Shown here piece after piece: positions 18,791 through 28,389 of a DNA stretch of 64,000 nucleotides. A program made the position numbers and the translations under genes. Position 1 is the first letter of the stretch. Each line of letters opens with the position of its first letter. The notes under the pieces are model-generated. The model was not told the origin of the DNA and searched no databases. It worked only from the letters and a program-made list of their open reading frames with translations. The stretch spans positions 434,001 to 498,000 of the forward strand of contig NZ_RQVJ01000001.1 in assembly GCF_003999875.1 (NCBI RefSeq), given 5' to 3'. The stretch is from Veillonella sp. 3310. GTDB taxonomy: Bacteria > Bacillota > Negativicutes > Veillonellales > Veillonellaceae.

Positions 18791-18818
18791 ATTATAAATC
18801 ATTTTTAAATTTTTGCAA
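18791..18818 (-). promoter_or_regulatory. groESL promoter
   Basis: On the minus strand TTGCAA, 16 bp, TATAAT. The transcript would start just before or within the CIRCE. Confidence 0.75.
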
Positions 18819-18889
18819 GTCCTTTTTGACTTTTTGACCAAATACTTTTTCATAGTTAAAACTTTGCTTCATGGGCCACAATAATTATT

Positions 18890-19462
18890 TTATGATTTGG
18901 CCTCATGGGCTGCGATAATTTTTTTACACGTTTCCACTAGGCTAATACGTTTATCCATACTGAAAGCTCGTATTTTTTCGTACGCCTTTTCCTCAGAAAA
19001 TCCGTGCAGATCCATCAATATGCCTGTCGCTTTCGACACATATTTTCGTTCTTCTAAGGAACTTGTTAAACCTTTTACCTGTTCTAGCAAATCCCGTTCT
19101 TCTTGAAAGCGACCCATAGCCATCTGCAGCGCTGGACCTAAGTCTGGTTCCCGCAAAGGTTTAATCAAATAGCCGTATACCCCAGATTGGGATGCTTTTT
19201 GAATTAAATCATCTTGGCTGTACGCCGTTAATAGCACCACCGGCGCCAATCGCTTGTGACGGATTTGCCGCGCTGCCTCAATGCCGTCTAACTCAGGCAT
19301 CTTCACATCCATGAGCACTATGTCAGGCGCAAGGCCTTGGCATAGTTGAATGGCTTCTACTCCATTAGCACCTTCCCCTACAACAGTATGACCTTGGCTT
19401 TCTAATATATCTCGCAAGTCCATGCGAATCAGCGACTCATCATCTACTAGTAAGACGCGCAT
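18890..19462 (-). CDS. ANTAR-domain response regulator
   Basis: A 190-residue regulator. Residues 1-120 form a receiver domain with the acidic pocket (LLVDDES), phosphoacceptor D52 (LMDVKMPELDG) and K in YLIKPLREPD. A coiled linker follows, then a C-terminal ANTAR domain (SKATGILMDLHGFSEEKAYEKIR), which binds RNA hairpins and acts by antitermination, as in EutV and NasR. It overlaps the kinase gene by 23 bp, so the two form one PdtaS/PdtaR- or EutW/EutV-like system. No eut or nas genes are near, so the target transcripts are unknown. A degenerate copy of its last 30 bp follows the stop codon. Confidence 0.93.
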   Translation of the reverse strand: MRVLLVDDESLIRMDLRDILESQGHTVVGEGANGVEAIQLCQGLAPDIVLMDVKMPELDGIEAARQIRHKRLAPVVLLTAYSQDDLIQKASQSGVYGYLIKPLREPDLGPALQMAMGRFQEERDLLEQVKGLTSSLEERKYVSKATGILMDLHGFSEEKAYEKIRAFSMDKRISLVETCKKIIAAHEAKS

Positions 19463-20900
19463 ACTCTTCTCCTTTATGAATCCAAATATCTACGACAGTC
19501 CCTATTCCCTTGGATGTCCACGAAATCGTTCCATCCAGTTCATTCCGCACTAGATTATCAATAATCTGCAATCCTAATCGTCGTTGTCTAGTGTCTTCAA
19601 AATTCTCTGGCAAACCACAACCTGTATCGGTGATGATAATGTTCAACATATCACGATTCTCTTGATCCATCACCTCTCGCACCTCTACCTGCACTTGTCC
19701 TTCCATTCTATCTTTGAAAGCATGTTTAAAAAGATTGGAGAACAGTTCGTTCAGTACCAAGGACACATAGCTGGCCTTGTGAGATGACATGATGATATCA
19801 TCTCCTGTGTATTCCATGTCGATCCGTTGTTCAGAAGAACCCAAACCTTGTCGCAATAAGCGCCACAATTCTTCTATAATACTGCGCAACGCTACATAAT
19901 CTTCATCAAAATTCGATACAATTTCATGGACCAGAGCCATACTTTCAATCCGATGAATACTGTCTTGTAAGGCTTGTTTCACATCATCAGACCCACTGCG
20001 ACGGCTTTGCATGCGCAGTAAACCTGCCACAGATTGCAAATTATTTTTCACACGATGGTGCACCTCTTTAATGACAGAGTTTTTCACCAGTAATTCTTGG
20101 TCTCGCTTACGTAATTCTGTTTTATCTTGTAAGACTAAAATGCCACGTTTCCATTTCACCCCAAGAACAACGGGAATCATCACTTGTCGCAGAGCGATAT
20201 CACCATACAATTCTTCATCAATGGTGCCCACCCTATCTTCTAAGGCCTTTTTGATACGGCCTACTTTCAAAGTACTACTGTAAATGGATGTTCCCTGTAA
20301 TCGTCGATCGATACCAAAGATGTCCCCTAGCTTTTTAGCCGCTCGGTTCGCATAGAGTATGGTTCCATCTTGCTCAAAAAAAAGGATCCCATCTAAGACG
20401 GAAATTCCTTCATACAGCTCTGGTTGCTGCAATTGTGGCACCAACATACCTTGAAATGTCGTCTGTGACACAATGGACATGAACTCGTCATAACGGTTGG
20501 AATACACTTCAGACACAGGATTCGTGAATGCACAGGCCCCAATACACTTCCCCCCATTATCTACGATAGGATATGCATAGGCATAGTAGGACTCGATGGT
20601 GGACCCTGTATCCGTAGGTTCTTCCCAATCCATGATACCTGCGTAAGGTTTACCACTACTTAATATCTGCTGCATAGGATGGTCTATAGGCACTTCGTAT
20701 TTCTGTACCATTCCCGTATGACCGTTATCTAACGCTCCGCTGAGTAAAAGGTGTCCGTCCTTAGCTTGCACTAAGAGGGACACCCCTTGTTCACTGATGG
20801 CTTTACCAAAGTTTAATCGCTGAGAAAATTGCAATAGTAAAGCCTGTTGTGTAGGATATAAATCGGTTTCTTTGTCTAGGATGTCTTTCCAACTAGCCAT
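19440..20900 (-). CDS. Sensor histidine kinase, HisKA_2 (PdtaS/EutW-like)
   Basis: A 486-residue soluble kinase with no membrane segment. The first 170 or so residues look like the GAF-like H_kinase_N sensor with FACTN-type [19 protein letters not shown] domain follows ([20 protein letters not shown]), then HisKA_2 with the phospho-histidine in [20 protein letters not shown], and an HATPase with [12 protein letters not shown] and [10 protein letters not shown] chose the start at 20900 (AAAGGA upstream), which overlaps the tsaD end by 8 bp. It should phosphorylate the ANTAR regulator encoded next. The signal is probably cytoplasmic and is unknown. Confidence 0.92.
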   Translation of the reverse strand: MASWKDILDKETDLYPTQQALLLQFSQRLNFGKAISEQGVSLLVQAKDGHLLLSGALDNGHTGMVQKYEVPIDHPMQQILSSGKPYAGIMDWEEPTDTGSTIESYYAYAYPIVDNGGKCIGACAFTNPVSEVYSNRYDEFMSIVSQTTFQGMLVPQLQQPELYEGISVLDGILFFEQDGTILYANRAAKKLGDIFGIDRRLQGTSIYSSTLKVGRIKKALEDRVGTIDEELYGDIALRQVMIPVVLGVKWKRGILVLQDKTELRKRDQELLVKNSVIKEVHHRVKNNLQSVAGLLRMQSRRSGSDDVKQALQDSIHRIESMALVHEIVSNFDEDYVALRSIIEELWRLLRQGLGSSEQRIDMEYTGDDIIMSSHKASYVSLVLNELFSNLFKHAFKDRMEGQVQVEVREVMDQENRDMLNIIITDTGCGLPENFEDTRQRRLGLQIIDNLVRNELDGTISWTSKGIGTVVDIWIHKGEEYARLTSR

Positions 20901-21933
20901 ATTGGTTTCCTTTCCACAAATCGCTGCCCAATGGAATGGACGGTTTTGCATTCAATGTGTAATTGCTGAATTTGCCAGCTTGTGCCATATAGTAAGCTCG
21001 ACATCCAATCATGGCCGCATTGTCGGTAGCCAACATCGATCCCGCTGTGAGGTATGTCAATCCTTCTGCTTCACACATAGCCTGTAAATCTCGTTGCAAT
21101 CCACTATTCGCAGATACACCGCCAGCCAAGGCAATCTTCGTTTCTCCCAAGGTATGAGCCGCTTCTTTCATTTTTTCTACCAATACATCTGTAATGGCCT
21201 TTTGAAAGGATGCTGCCACATCTTCATGGCAGATAGATTCACCTTTTTGTTGTTTTCCATTGATGTAGTTAAGAACAGCTGACTTCAGACCACTGAAACT
21301 AAAGTCAAAATTTCCTTTTTCCAATAAAGGCCGTGGAAACTCGATAGCCTCCGGATTACCTTCTTTCGCCAACCCATCAATATGTGGCCCTCCTGGGTAA
21401 GGATAACCTAATACACGAGCAATTTTATCAAAGGCTTCACCTGCCGCATCATCACGTGTTTGTCCCAGTACCTGGAAGCTTTCATAATCTGTGACATGAA
21501 CGATCATAGTATGCCCACCAGATACAACTAAGCACAAGAAAGGCGGTTCTAAATCAGGATGTAACAAGAAGTTTGCAAAGATATGCCCTTCCATATGATG
21601 AACACCTACTAAGGGAATGTCTTTTGCAAAGGATAACGCTTTCGCCGCCGATACACCTACCAACAAAGCCCCTACTAAACCTGGCCCATAAGTGACACCA
21701 ATATGATCTATATCCTCTAATGTTACATTCGCATCTTCCAAAGCTTGGTAGATAACTGGCATAATCTGTTCAATATGATGACGGGATGCTACTTCTGGCA
21801 CGACACCGCCAAATTTTCTATGTATAGGAACTTGACTGGAAATCACATTAGAAATGACTGTTCTACCATCTTGCAACACCGCTGCCGATGTTTCATCACA
21901 GCTAGTTTCAATAGCTAATGTGTAGATACTCAT
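20893..21933 (-). CDS. tsaD: tRNA t6A threonylcarbamoyltransferase TsaD
   Basis: A 346-residue ASKHA-fold protein (Kae1/Qri7/YgjD). It starts [17 protein letters not shown] and carries the metal-binding HHMEGH motif and [10 protein letters not shown]. It transfers the threonylcarbamoyl group to A37 of ANN-decoding tRNAs with TsaB and TsaE. Its start overlaps the rimI stop by 4 bp (ATGA). The order tsaE-tsaB-rimI-tsaD is the usual Firmicute cluster. Confidence 0.97.
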   Translation of the reverse strand: MSIYTLAIETSCDETSAAVLQDGRTVISNVISSQVPIHRKFGGVVPEVASRHHIEQIMPVIYQALEDANVTLEDIDHIGVTYGPGLVGALLVGVSAAKALSFAKDIPLVGVHHMEGHIFANFLLHPDLEPPFLCLVVSGGHTMIVHVTDYESFQVLGQTRDDAAGEAFDKIARVLGYPYPGGPHIDGLAKEGNPEAIEFPRPLLEKGNFDFSFSGLKSAVLNYINGKQQKGESICHEDVAASFQKAITDVLVEKMKEAAHTLGETKIALAGGVSANSGLQRDLQAMCEAEGLTYLTAGSMLATDNAAMIGCRAYYMAQAGKFSNYTLNAKPSIPLGSDLWKGNQYG

Positions 21934-22382
21934 GTCAGTTCCTCCATTTCTTTCGTCATAATCAATCCATCTTCTATTGGATCTGAATAAAATTGTTTGC
22001 GTACTCCTACTGCAGTAAAACCCAATCTACGATACATCGCTTGAGCAGCAATATTGGAGACACGCACTTCTAAAAAAATATGTTTCATACCTCGTTTACG
22101 GAGCATTTGTGTTAATTTACGAGTCATTTTAGCTCCATAACCTGCACGACGATATTCAGGATGAATAGCAATATTCGTAATCTGTCCTTCATCCAAGACT
22201 AACCATGATCCTGCATAGCCAACAATTTTTCCATCTTCCAATTCTGCCACGAGGTATAGCTTATCTTCTACTTCTAAATCATCTAATAAAGCCTCTTTCG
22301 ACCAAGGGGTTGAAAAACAGGCCAGTTCTATTTCGTAGATACCTTCAATATCACTTCGTAAGGCTTCTCGTAATGTGACCAT
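21930..22382 (-). CDS. rimI: Ribosomal protein N-acetyltransferase RimI-like
   Basis: A 150-residue GNAT. The acetyl-CoA loop is RRAGYGAKM, and the RimI-type C-terminal part is [19 protein letters not shown]. RimI acetylates the N-terminal alanine of S18 in E. coli; in Firmicutes it may have wider targets. It overlaps tsaB by one base and tsaD by four, so translation is probably coupled. Confidence 0.9.
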   Translation of the reverse strand: MVTLREALRSDIEGIYEIELACFSTPWSKEALLDDLEVEDKLYLVAELEDGKIVGYAGSWLVLDEGQITNIAIHPEYRRAGYGAKMTRKLTQMLRKRGMKHIFLEVRVSNIAAQAMYRRLGFTAVGVRKQFYSDPIEDGLIMTKEMEELT

Positions 22383-23170
22383 TATCGTTCACCTGCCGCT
22401 TCACGGACTACTACCGTAGGTTCTATGTAGGTACCTGTAGCCAACATGTCTTTATTTTTCTCGTCCCAGACCACTTCCGCCTCCGATTTACGAATGTAGA
22501 ATGGCTCAATGGACTGTGCCTCAGGGATATTTCCATTTGCGAATTGTGGCAATGCTACTTGAATTACATGAGAGGCCCGTGGTCGTTGCTTTGATTCATG
22601 CCCGAGTACCAGTCTCATAGGGTCAATACGCCCTTCTTCTATGCCTAGAGCATATTCTTTTTCCAGACGTTTCAGGCCATCTCCTACAATCACCACTGGA
22701 TGTTCCTCACATAATTTCACTAAGGATGTTAGCAATTCCGGCACTTGATGAACTTCCACTGAATCCAAGGCATCTATAGTTGTACCGTTCCACTCATATT
22801 GACGGGCATAGACTTGCTTTTTCTGCGCATCCACAACGGTACACACACGATAATTTGAGTACATAAATCCTTGTGCCAATACGTCTGTGGTGAGCACGCC
22901 CACAACAGGCACATTCCAAGCATATGCCAAGGCTTTCGCCGTGCCCAAGCCAATACGCAATCCTGTGAACGAACCAGGTCCAATAGTTACTGCAATGCCG
23001 GTAATATCAGATTTCTTCACTTTCCCCGTTGTCAGCACTGTTTCGATATGTGGCACTAATTGTTCAGAATGCGTAAGCCCTGCCTGTACAATGAGTTCAC
23101 TCCGTATTTCTTTGTCATTTCCTACCGCCACGCTGGCAATGGCACTACTCGTTTCGATTCCTAAAATCAT
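22382..23170 (-). CDS. tsaB: tRNA t6A biosynthesis protein TsaB
   Basis: A 262-residue protein of the TsaB (YeaZ) family. It starts MILGIETSSAIASVAV, with the conserved GPGSFTGLRIGLGTAKALAYA segment. TsaB is a TsaD paralogue that forms the heterodimer needed for t6A formation; it has no metal site. Its start overlaps tsaE by 4 bp. The C-terminal SIEPFYIRKSEAE is the usual short end motif before RimI. Confidence 0.95.
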   Translation of the reverse strand: MILGIETSSAIASVAVGNDKEIRSELIVQAGLTHSEQLVPHIETVLTTGKVKKSDITGIAVTIGPGSFTGLRIGLGTAKALAYAWNVPVVGVLTTDVLAQGFMYSNYRVCTVVDAQKKQVYARQYEWNGTTIDALDSVEVHQVPELLTSLVKLCEEHPVVIVGDGLKRLEKEYALGIEEGRIDPMRLVLGHESKQRPRASHVIQVALPQFANGNIPEAQSIEPFYIRKSEAEVVWDEKNKDMLATGTYIEPTVVVREAAGER

Positions 23171-23640
23171 AGGTACTCTCCTATGCGTTGTAATTCATCT
23201 ACTGAAAGTAAATCTGTCCGAACTGCAAACTGACGAGACCCATCATCATCGATGGTAATTTCAATCCATACCGTCGTATCTGGCAATTCGTCCGTAAACT
23301 TACTAGCCCATTCTACAACAGACTTCGTTTCCTCTGTATATTCGTAAAAGCCGATAGTTTCCAACTCTTCTACCAAATCCATTCGATATAAATCAAAATG
23401 ATACAAATAGATTCCATCTACTTCATAGGTATTCATCAAGGCAAACGTAGGGCTTGTCACTTCTTCTGTGACCCCAAAACCTTTGGCAATACCTTGAGAA
23501 AAATGCGTTTTTCCCGCCCCTAATGTACCATCTAAAGCAATACAGATAGGGCCTTCATAATATTTCATAAATCTCCCTAGGTTATGACCTAGGGCCAACG
23601 TTTCCTCTACGGAATGTGTTGTATATTGTATACTACTCAT
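23167..23640 (-). CDS. tsaE: tRNA t6A biosynthesis ATPase TsaE
   Basis: A 157-residue P-loop ATPase. Walker A is DGTLGAGKTHFSQGIAKG, and the family-specific SPTFALMNTYE and LYHFDLYRMD motifs follow, then VVEWASKF. TsaE binds TsaB-TsaD and drives the cycle. The gene starts the tsaE-tsaB-rimI-tsaD-kinase-ANTAR run. The Fic-ThiL fusion gene lies 163 bp upstream on the same strand, where thiL normally sits in this cluster. Confidence 0.95.
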   Translation of the reverse strand: MSSIQYTTHSVEETLALGHNLGRFMKYYEGPICIALDGTLGAGKTHFSQGIAKGFGVTEEVTSPTFALMNTYEVDGIYLYHFDLYRMDLVEELETIGFYEYTEETKSVVEWASKFTDELPDTTVWIEITIDDDGSRQFAVRTDLLSVDELQRIGEYL

Positions 23641-23803
23641 ATTAATCCTTTATATTATATCGTTTATTAATCTATACGTTGCATTTCTAACGATTCTAAC
23701 TCATGATATAGGCGCATTCCACTATTATATATTATCTCACTATAACAATTAAATATTTTTCACATCGCTCTATGAGTAACCATATTGTCAATCAGCTAAC
23801 TAC

Positions 23804-25759
23804 TTATGCCTTAGATAAATGATTATATCCTTTAGGTTCCACTGTCATCCATTGTCCATCACGGTCTACTAATACCTGTGCACTGCCTGCTTTGACATAC
23901 CCAATAATGGTAAAAGTCTCACTTGGCAAGCTATCTGCTTTCTCAGCTGGAATAGTCCCCACTAGCTGAAAGTCTTCGCCTCCCGTCCACATAGGAAAGT
24001 ATGGACTCATATCCTTACTTTCACAATAGGCCTGCACCTCTGGATGGATAGGTAAAGTACTTTCATCGACGTAAATGGTCACCTGCGATGCTTTAGCAAT
24101 CTCGTTGAGCTCACTGGACAAGCCATCACTGATATCGTTCATAGACGTGGCACCTAAGTCTCTTGCTATTATACCACATTCCACATGAGGAATGGGCCGT
24201 TGATGAACAGACTGACTCACCGGATACTCCTTGCTACCCTCTAGTAAACTGAGGAGACCCACATAGGATAATCCCAAATAATTCGTGATAAACACTGCAT
24301 CACTGTCCTGAGCACCACTGCGTAAAACAGATTGATGTTTTGGAACATCTCCAAAAACTGTGGCGGAAATCACAAAAGGCCCCTCCGTTGACACCGTGTC
24401 TCCACCTATGATATTCACATCGTAGTCTGCACAGATGTTACGCAACCCATTGTAAACTGCTTCTACATAGGCCGTATGTCGTTCCTTCGGTACTGCGATG
24501 GAAACCACCATATGCCGTGGCGTGCCACCCATCGCTGCAATGTCGCTGATGTTCGCTGCCCCCAAACGATAGCCTACGTCAAACGGAGATGTGGTGCTTT
24601 CACTAAAGTGAACCCCTTCCACCATCATGTCCGTGCTCACCAGTTGATCTACATCATGAGGAGTATCATACACAGCACAATCATCGCCGACTCCGACCTT
24701 TACGTATGTAGAATCATTAATAGTGTGTTGTGTTAGTTTGTCTATAAGAGCAAATTCATCGAGCCTAGGCGTCATAGGTTTGCATACATTAGAATTACTC
24801 TCTATAGTATATTTTATATCCTTATTTACATTGTCTTGTAGCATCGTATCTCTATCAATAGTATATTCTATGCTACTTTCTCGCAAGTTATTGTTACTCT
24901 TATTATTCCCATTAGTATCGTCAGTGTTGTTGATATTATTCTTACCATTACCATTATGAATATGCATACTCCGATTCGATAACACATGATCTTCGTCTAA
25001 CAACACATTCCGCAAGAAACGTTCTAAATACTCTGTTGTTCTATACACACCCAGTTTCAAATTTTGATAATTGGCACGTACCAAAGCATTCCTAAAATAC
25101 CACGCATGGTTGGCGAACATATCATTCGTCACCGTAAAACCTAGGGTGCGAAGATATTTAATAAAAAATACTGCCGTCGTTCTCGTATTCCCTTCACCGA
25201 ACACATGAATCTGCCACAATTTGGCAACAAAAGTTGCCAAATGATGAATACTCTCTGACATATCTAAGTTCGCATAAGAAAAACTTTTTTCTTGCTCTAT
25301 GTCATAGAGTAAGGTCGCCCCTAATTCAGATACACTGCCGTAAGTCACCGTATCACCATCGAGAATCCATTCTTTTTTTGTCATATTGTAATTTCGCATA
25401 GTGCCTGCATAAGGATAGATATCTGTAAACAATCGCCTATGAATCGATAGATACTCGCTAGGTGTAAAACTGAATGCTTTTTCTAACAACAATTCCGAAA
25501 TCCGAAGTGATACTATATCCGCCTCTGCGGTTCTATCTTTAGGGTTTTGATAAGATTCGTAATAATTTTCCAATAGTGTATGAAGAGCCTGCAGAGACAT
25601 CTCTCCCTCAATATTCTTCTTTGCTAGTTCTACCAAGTATGCAGACGGCGTTAAGCCATCAACCGCTTGCAAACCAATGGCAGTCTTCCAGGCTTGGGCT
25701 TTTTCATACTGGTTGGATTCTCCTTGCCGTATATATTCCTCAAAGGGATCCTTGTGCAT
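23804..25759 (-). CDS. thiL: Three-part fusion: VbhA-like antitoxin, Fic domain and thiamine-monophosphate kinase ThiL
   Basis: A 651-residue chain read without interruption. Residues of about 20-70 resemble a VbhA-type antitoxin: VDGLTPS where VbhA has the (S/T)xxxE(G/N) motif, then NIEGEMSLQALHTLLENYY. In this alignment the inhibitory Glu is Asp and the Ser is Leu. Residues 80-255 are a Fic domain: IHRRLFTDIYPYAGTMRNYN, then the active loop HVFGEGNTR (H185-R193), which has all the catalytic residues (HxFxEGNxR). Residues 265-330 are an Asn-rich low-complexity linker. Residues 333-651 are a full ThiL: VKVGVGDDCAVYD, TDMMVEGVHF, ANISDIAAMGGTP and WTGGEDF. ThiL makes thiamine diphosphate from the monophosphate. 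The position upstream of tsaE is the usual thiL position. No ribosome binding site precedes an internal ATG for ThiL alone. Confidence 0.88.
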   Translation of the reverse strand: MHKDPFEEYIRQGESNQYEKAQAWKTAIGLQAVDGLTPSAYLVELAKKNIEGEMSLQALHTLLENYYESYQNPKDRTAEADIVSLRISELLLEKAFSFTPSEYLSIHRRLFTDIYPYAGTMRNYNMTKKEWILDGDTVTYGSVSELGATLLYDIEQEKSFSYANLDMSESIHHLATFVAKLWQIHVFGEGNTRTTAVFFIKYLRTLGFTVTNDMFANHAWYFRNALVRANYQNLKLGVYRTTEYLERFLRNVLLDEDHVLSNRSMHIHNGNGKNNINNTDDTNGNNKSNNNLRESSIEYTIDRDTMLQDNVNKDIKYTIESNSNVCKPMTPRLDEFALIDKLTQHTINDSTYVKVGVGDDCAVYDTPHDVDQLVSTDMMVEGVHFSESTTSPFDVGYRLGAANISDIAAMGGTPRHMVVSIAVPKERHTAYVEAVYNGLRNICADYDVNIIGGDTVSTEGPFVISATVFGDVPKHQSVLRSGAQDSDAVFITNYLGLSYVGLLSLLEGSKEYPVSQSVHQRPIPHVECGIIARDLGATSMNDISDGLSSELNEIAKASQVTIYVDESTLPIHPEVQAYCESKDMSPYFPMWTGGEDFQLVGTIPAEKADSLPSETFTIIGYVKAGSAQVLVDRDGQWMTVEPKGYNHLSKA

Positions 25760-25920
25760 CGTACCACCTCGTCTCTTTTATACATGTCATTAACTAATTA
25801 TCTATTCTCACAGACTAATGAAACAAAACTATTTCAACTAAACTATACGATTTATATATCACTTTCTCTATACATGTTGCTCTTATTGTACCATACTAGA
25901 GCCTAAAGGATAACAAAAAT

Positions 25921-25949
25921 AAAAGGGACTCCTATAAGAGTCCCCTTTC
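25921..25949 (-). terminator. Terminator of the osmolyte-type ABC operon
   Basis: GGGACTC/GAGTCCC stem followed by TTTTATTTTT on the minus strand. Confidence 0.85.
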
Positions 25950-26006
25950 ATTATGTGATTGCAAATTATGTGCCTCTGCCTCATCATCTTCATTAACTAT
26001 GTAACA

Positions 26007-26735
26007 CTACCTCGTCATCTCCACCAACTGTTTCACATAGTCATTGCTCGGATGGTTCTTTACTTCTTCGGTGGTTCCGTATTGTTGTATTTTCCCTTCG
26101 TGCATGACAAGGATATGTGTGCCTAGCTTGAAAGCTTCGTGCATGTCATGGGTAATGAATACAATAGTGCAGTCAGTTTGTTTGTGAATTTTCTTCAAGT
26201 CTTCTTGCAGTTGATATCTCGTAATAGAGTCCACCGCACCAAACGGCTCATCCATGAGTAATATCTTCGGTGAGTTAGCATAGGCTCTGGCGATACCAAC
26301 TCGTTGCTGTTGACCTCCAGATAATTCCTTAGGATACTTTTCTTTACTATCCAATGGTAATCCCACTAATGAAAGCATACGATCTACGATAGTATCCACT
26401 TCTCCTCTTGGTACGCCATCTAATTTAGGCACATACCCAATATTGTCTGCTACCGTCATATGTGGGAATAATCCATCTCCTTGAATAGCATAGCCAATCT
26501 TTCTACGCAAGGAAATTATATCTTGATCGATGACACGAGTTCCAAAAATAGTAATATCTCCTTCATCCGGTACAATCAATCCATTAATCATTTTTAACAG
26601 CGTCGTCTTTCCTGACCCAGATGTGCCTACAATACAAAGAAAGTCTCCTTCATTGATAGACAGATTACAGTCTCTTACCACCCATTTACCTTGATAGGAC
26701 TTTCCAATATGTTTATACTCTATAATTTGATTCAT
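26007..26735 (-). CDS. Osmolyte (glycine betaine/carnitine/choline)-type ABC transporter ATPase
   Basis: A 242-residue ABC ATPase. It has Walker A GTSGSGKTT, the signature [14 protein letters not shown], Walker B ILLMDEPFGAVD and the H-loop FITHDMHEAF. The sequence after Walker A (LLKMINGLIVPDEG) and the QGDGLFPHMT Q-loop match the OpuBA/OpuCA/YehX group, but the C-terminal CBS domains of OpuA-type ATPases are absent. It directly follows the fused permease/binding protein gene (no gap), so both form one transporter. The substrate is inferred from family only. Confidence 0.9.
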   Translation of the reverse strand: MNQIIEYKHIGKSYQGKWVVRDCNLSINEGDFLCIVGTSGSGKTTLLKMINGLIVPDEGDITIFGTRVIDQDIISLRRKIGYAIQGDGLFPHMTVADNIGYVPKLDGVPRGEVDTIVDRMLSLVGLPLDSKEKYPKELSGGQQQRVGIARAYANSPKILLMDEPFGAVDSITRYQLQEDLKKIHKQTDCTIVFITHDMHEAFKLGTHILVMHEGKIQQYGTTEEVKNHPSNDYVKQLVEMTR

Positions 26736-28277
26736 TTATTTCACCACCAATCCTTTAGATTGTAAAAATTCCTTCGCCACTTGTTTCGGATCTTCCTTAT
26801 CAATCTCTACTTTTTTATTTAATTGTGCCATGGTACTTTCATCTAAAATACCATCTAAACGGTGTAACACGGCCTCTAACTCAGGATGTTTCTGCAATAT
26901 TTCCTCACGAACGACCATACCTGCCATATAACTTGGATAAAAATTTCGATCGTCCTCTAACACAACAACCCGTGGATCAGACAACTGACCATCTGTAGTA
27001 AATACAGTCATAACATCAATTTTCTTATCAAATAAGGCTTGGTATTTTAACCCATTATCCATATCTACTACTTTTTTGAAATGGTAATTATAGGCATTAG
27101 CTAACGCTTTATAACCATCTTCTCGTTCAAAGAAGTCATATTCTGCTCCAAATGTTAACTGTCCTGCATACTTAGCCAAGTCAGTAAACGTTTTAATGCC
27201 ATATTCCTTCGCTAGGTCCGCTCGAATGCCAATACTATAGGTATCATTAAAACCAAACATACCCTTCCATAAGAAATGATATTTGTCCTTATACTCTGCA
27301 CTCAACATAGGAAACTTGTCGTTCTTGTAGTCTTCCTTATGTTTCAACACGATTTGCCAAGATGTTCCTGTATACTCCGGATACATATCGAAATCGCCTC
27401 GCACCATACCAGGATGAATATTAGAGGTGCCACCCCCTACACCATGGGTATATTCGACCTTTAGGTTGGTATCTGCCTCAATGAGCGTCCCCACGATCTC
27501 TGCCAAGATATATCCTTCCGATACTGGTTTTGATGCGATGTGAATGGTATCACTTTTACTATACTGTTGCATCCCTACAATACCTATAATAATCACTAAG
27601 AGAATACCCAATGCATAGCCTACTTTTTTATTCACAATCGTATGCACCTTGTGTTCTTCCACCAACTTACCAATCACACTTAGTATGCCATCAATCACCA
27701 AGGCTAATACAGCAATGAGGATGCCCCCAATCCAGATGAGCACTTCATTATTAGTGGTAATCCCACGATAAATAGCAACACCTAGCCCACCTGCACCCAC
27801 AAAGGAGGCAATCCCCGCTAAGGCAATGGTCATGGTCACCATATTCATAATACCTGCAAAGATAACAGGGAATGCTAGTGGCAACTGTATCTTCCATAAA
27901 ATTTGGCTATCTGTGCTACCCATAGCCTGGCTAGCCTCAATAATTTTTGGATCAATGGTGGTAATCCCTACATAAGTGCTGCGCACAATAGGTAATAACG
28001 CATAGATAGTAAGAGCAATGATCGCTGTTGTATTCCCTACTCCTGTGAAAGAAATCAGAAACCCTAACAAGGCAATAGAAGGGATTGTATATGCAATATT
28101 CACCACAGATATAACCGAATTAGCCAGTTTCTGTTTTTGTGCGATGAATACCCCAATAGCCAACCCCAAAATCGTGGCAATAATAACTGCTGTAAAGGTA
28201 ATTCCTATATGCTCCAATAATAAATGTAAATAAAATGATCCGTTCTTGCCTAACTCTTCTAATAAATTTTGTATCAT
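26736..28277 (-). CDS. Fused permease and substrate-binding protein of an osmolyte-type ABC transporter
   Basis: A 513-residue protein. Residues 1-210 form an OpuBB/OpuCB-like permease with five or six membrane segments and the EAA-like loop (IIEASQAMGSTDSQILWKI). A further membrane segment near 225-245 leads to a C-terminal OpuAC-type binding domain (HIASKPVSEGYILAEIVGT; MYPEYTGTSW), held at the membrane outer face. Such fusions (OpuF/OpuA-like) are known in Firmicutes and replace a separate lipoprotein. The start at 28277 has a GGGAGG site five bases upstream. Osmoprotectants are the likely substrates, though related systems carry other quaternary amines. Confidence 0.92.
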   Translation of the reverse strand: MIQNLLEELGKNGSFYLHLLLEHIGITFTAVIIATILGLAIGVFIAQKQKLANSVISVVNIAYTIPSIALLGFLISFTGVGNTTAIIALTIYALLPIVRSTYVGITTIDPKIIEASQAMGSTDSQILWKIQLPLAFPVIFAGIMNMVTMTIALAGIASFVGAGGLGVAIYRGITTNNEVLIWIGGILIAVLALVIDGILSVIGKLVEEHKVHTIVNKKVGYALGILLVIIIGIVGMQQYSKSDTIHIASKPVSEGYILAEIVGTLIEADTNLKVEYTHGVGGGTSNIHPGMVRGDFDMYPEYTGTSWQIVLKHKEDYKNDKFPMLSAEYKDKYHFLWKGMFGFNDTYSIGIRADLAKEYGIKTFTDLAKYAGQLTFGAEYDFFEREDGYKALANAYNYHFKKVVDMDNGLKYQALFDKKIDVMTVFTTDGQLSDPRVVVLEDDRNFYPSYMAGMVVREEILQKHPELEAVLHRLDGILDESTMAQLNKKVEIDKEDPKQVAKEFLQSKGLVVK

Positions 28278-28346
28278 CAAATCCTCCCTTTCTACAATAT
28301 GTTGGTAGATTATTTTCATACTAAATTACCATGAATTCAAGGTATA

Positions 28347-28384
28347 AAAATGTTGGAGGCTCTTTGCTAAGAGTCCCCCAACAT
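28347..28384 (-). terminator. Terminator after the GerMN gene
   Basis: ATGTTGG and CTCTT arms pair with CCAACAT and AAGAG; TTTTAT follows on the minus strand, just after the stop at 28390. Confidence 0.85.
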
Positions 28385-28389
28385 ACTAC

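Noticed and set aside
24700-24790. Separate start for a stand-alone ThiL inside the fusion gene
   Set aside because: The only suitable ATG (before TPRLDEFALIDKL) has no ribosome binding site, and the frame is continuous with the Fic part.
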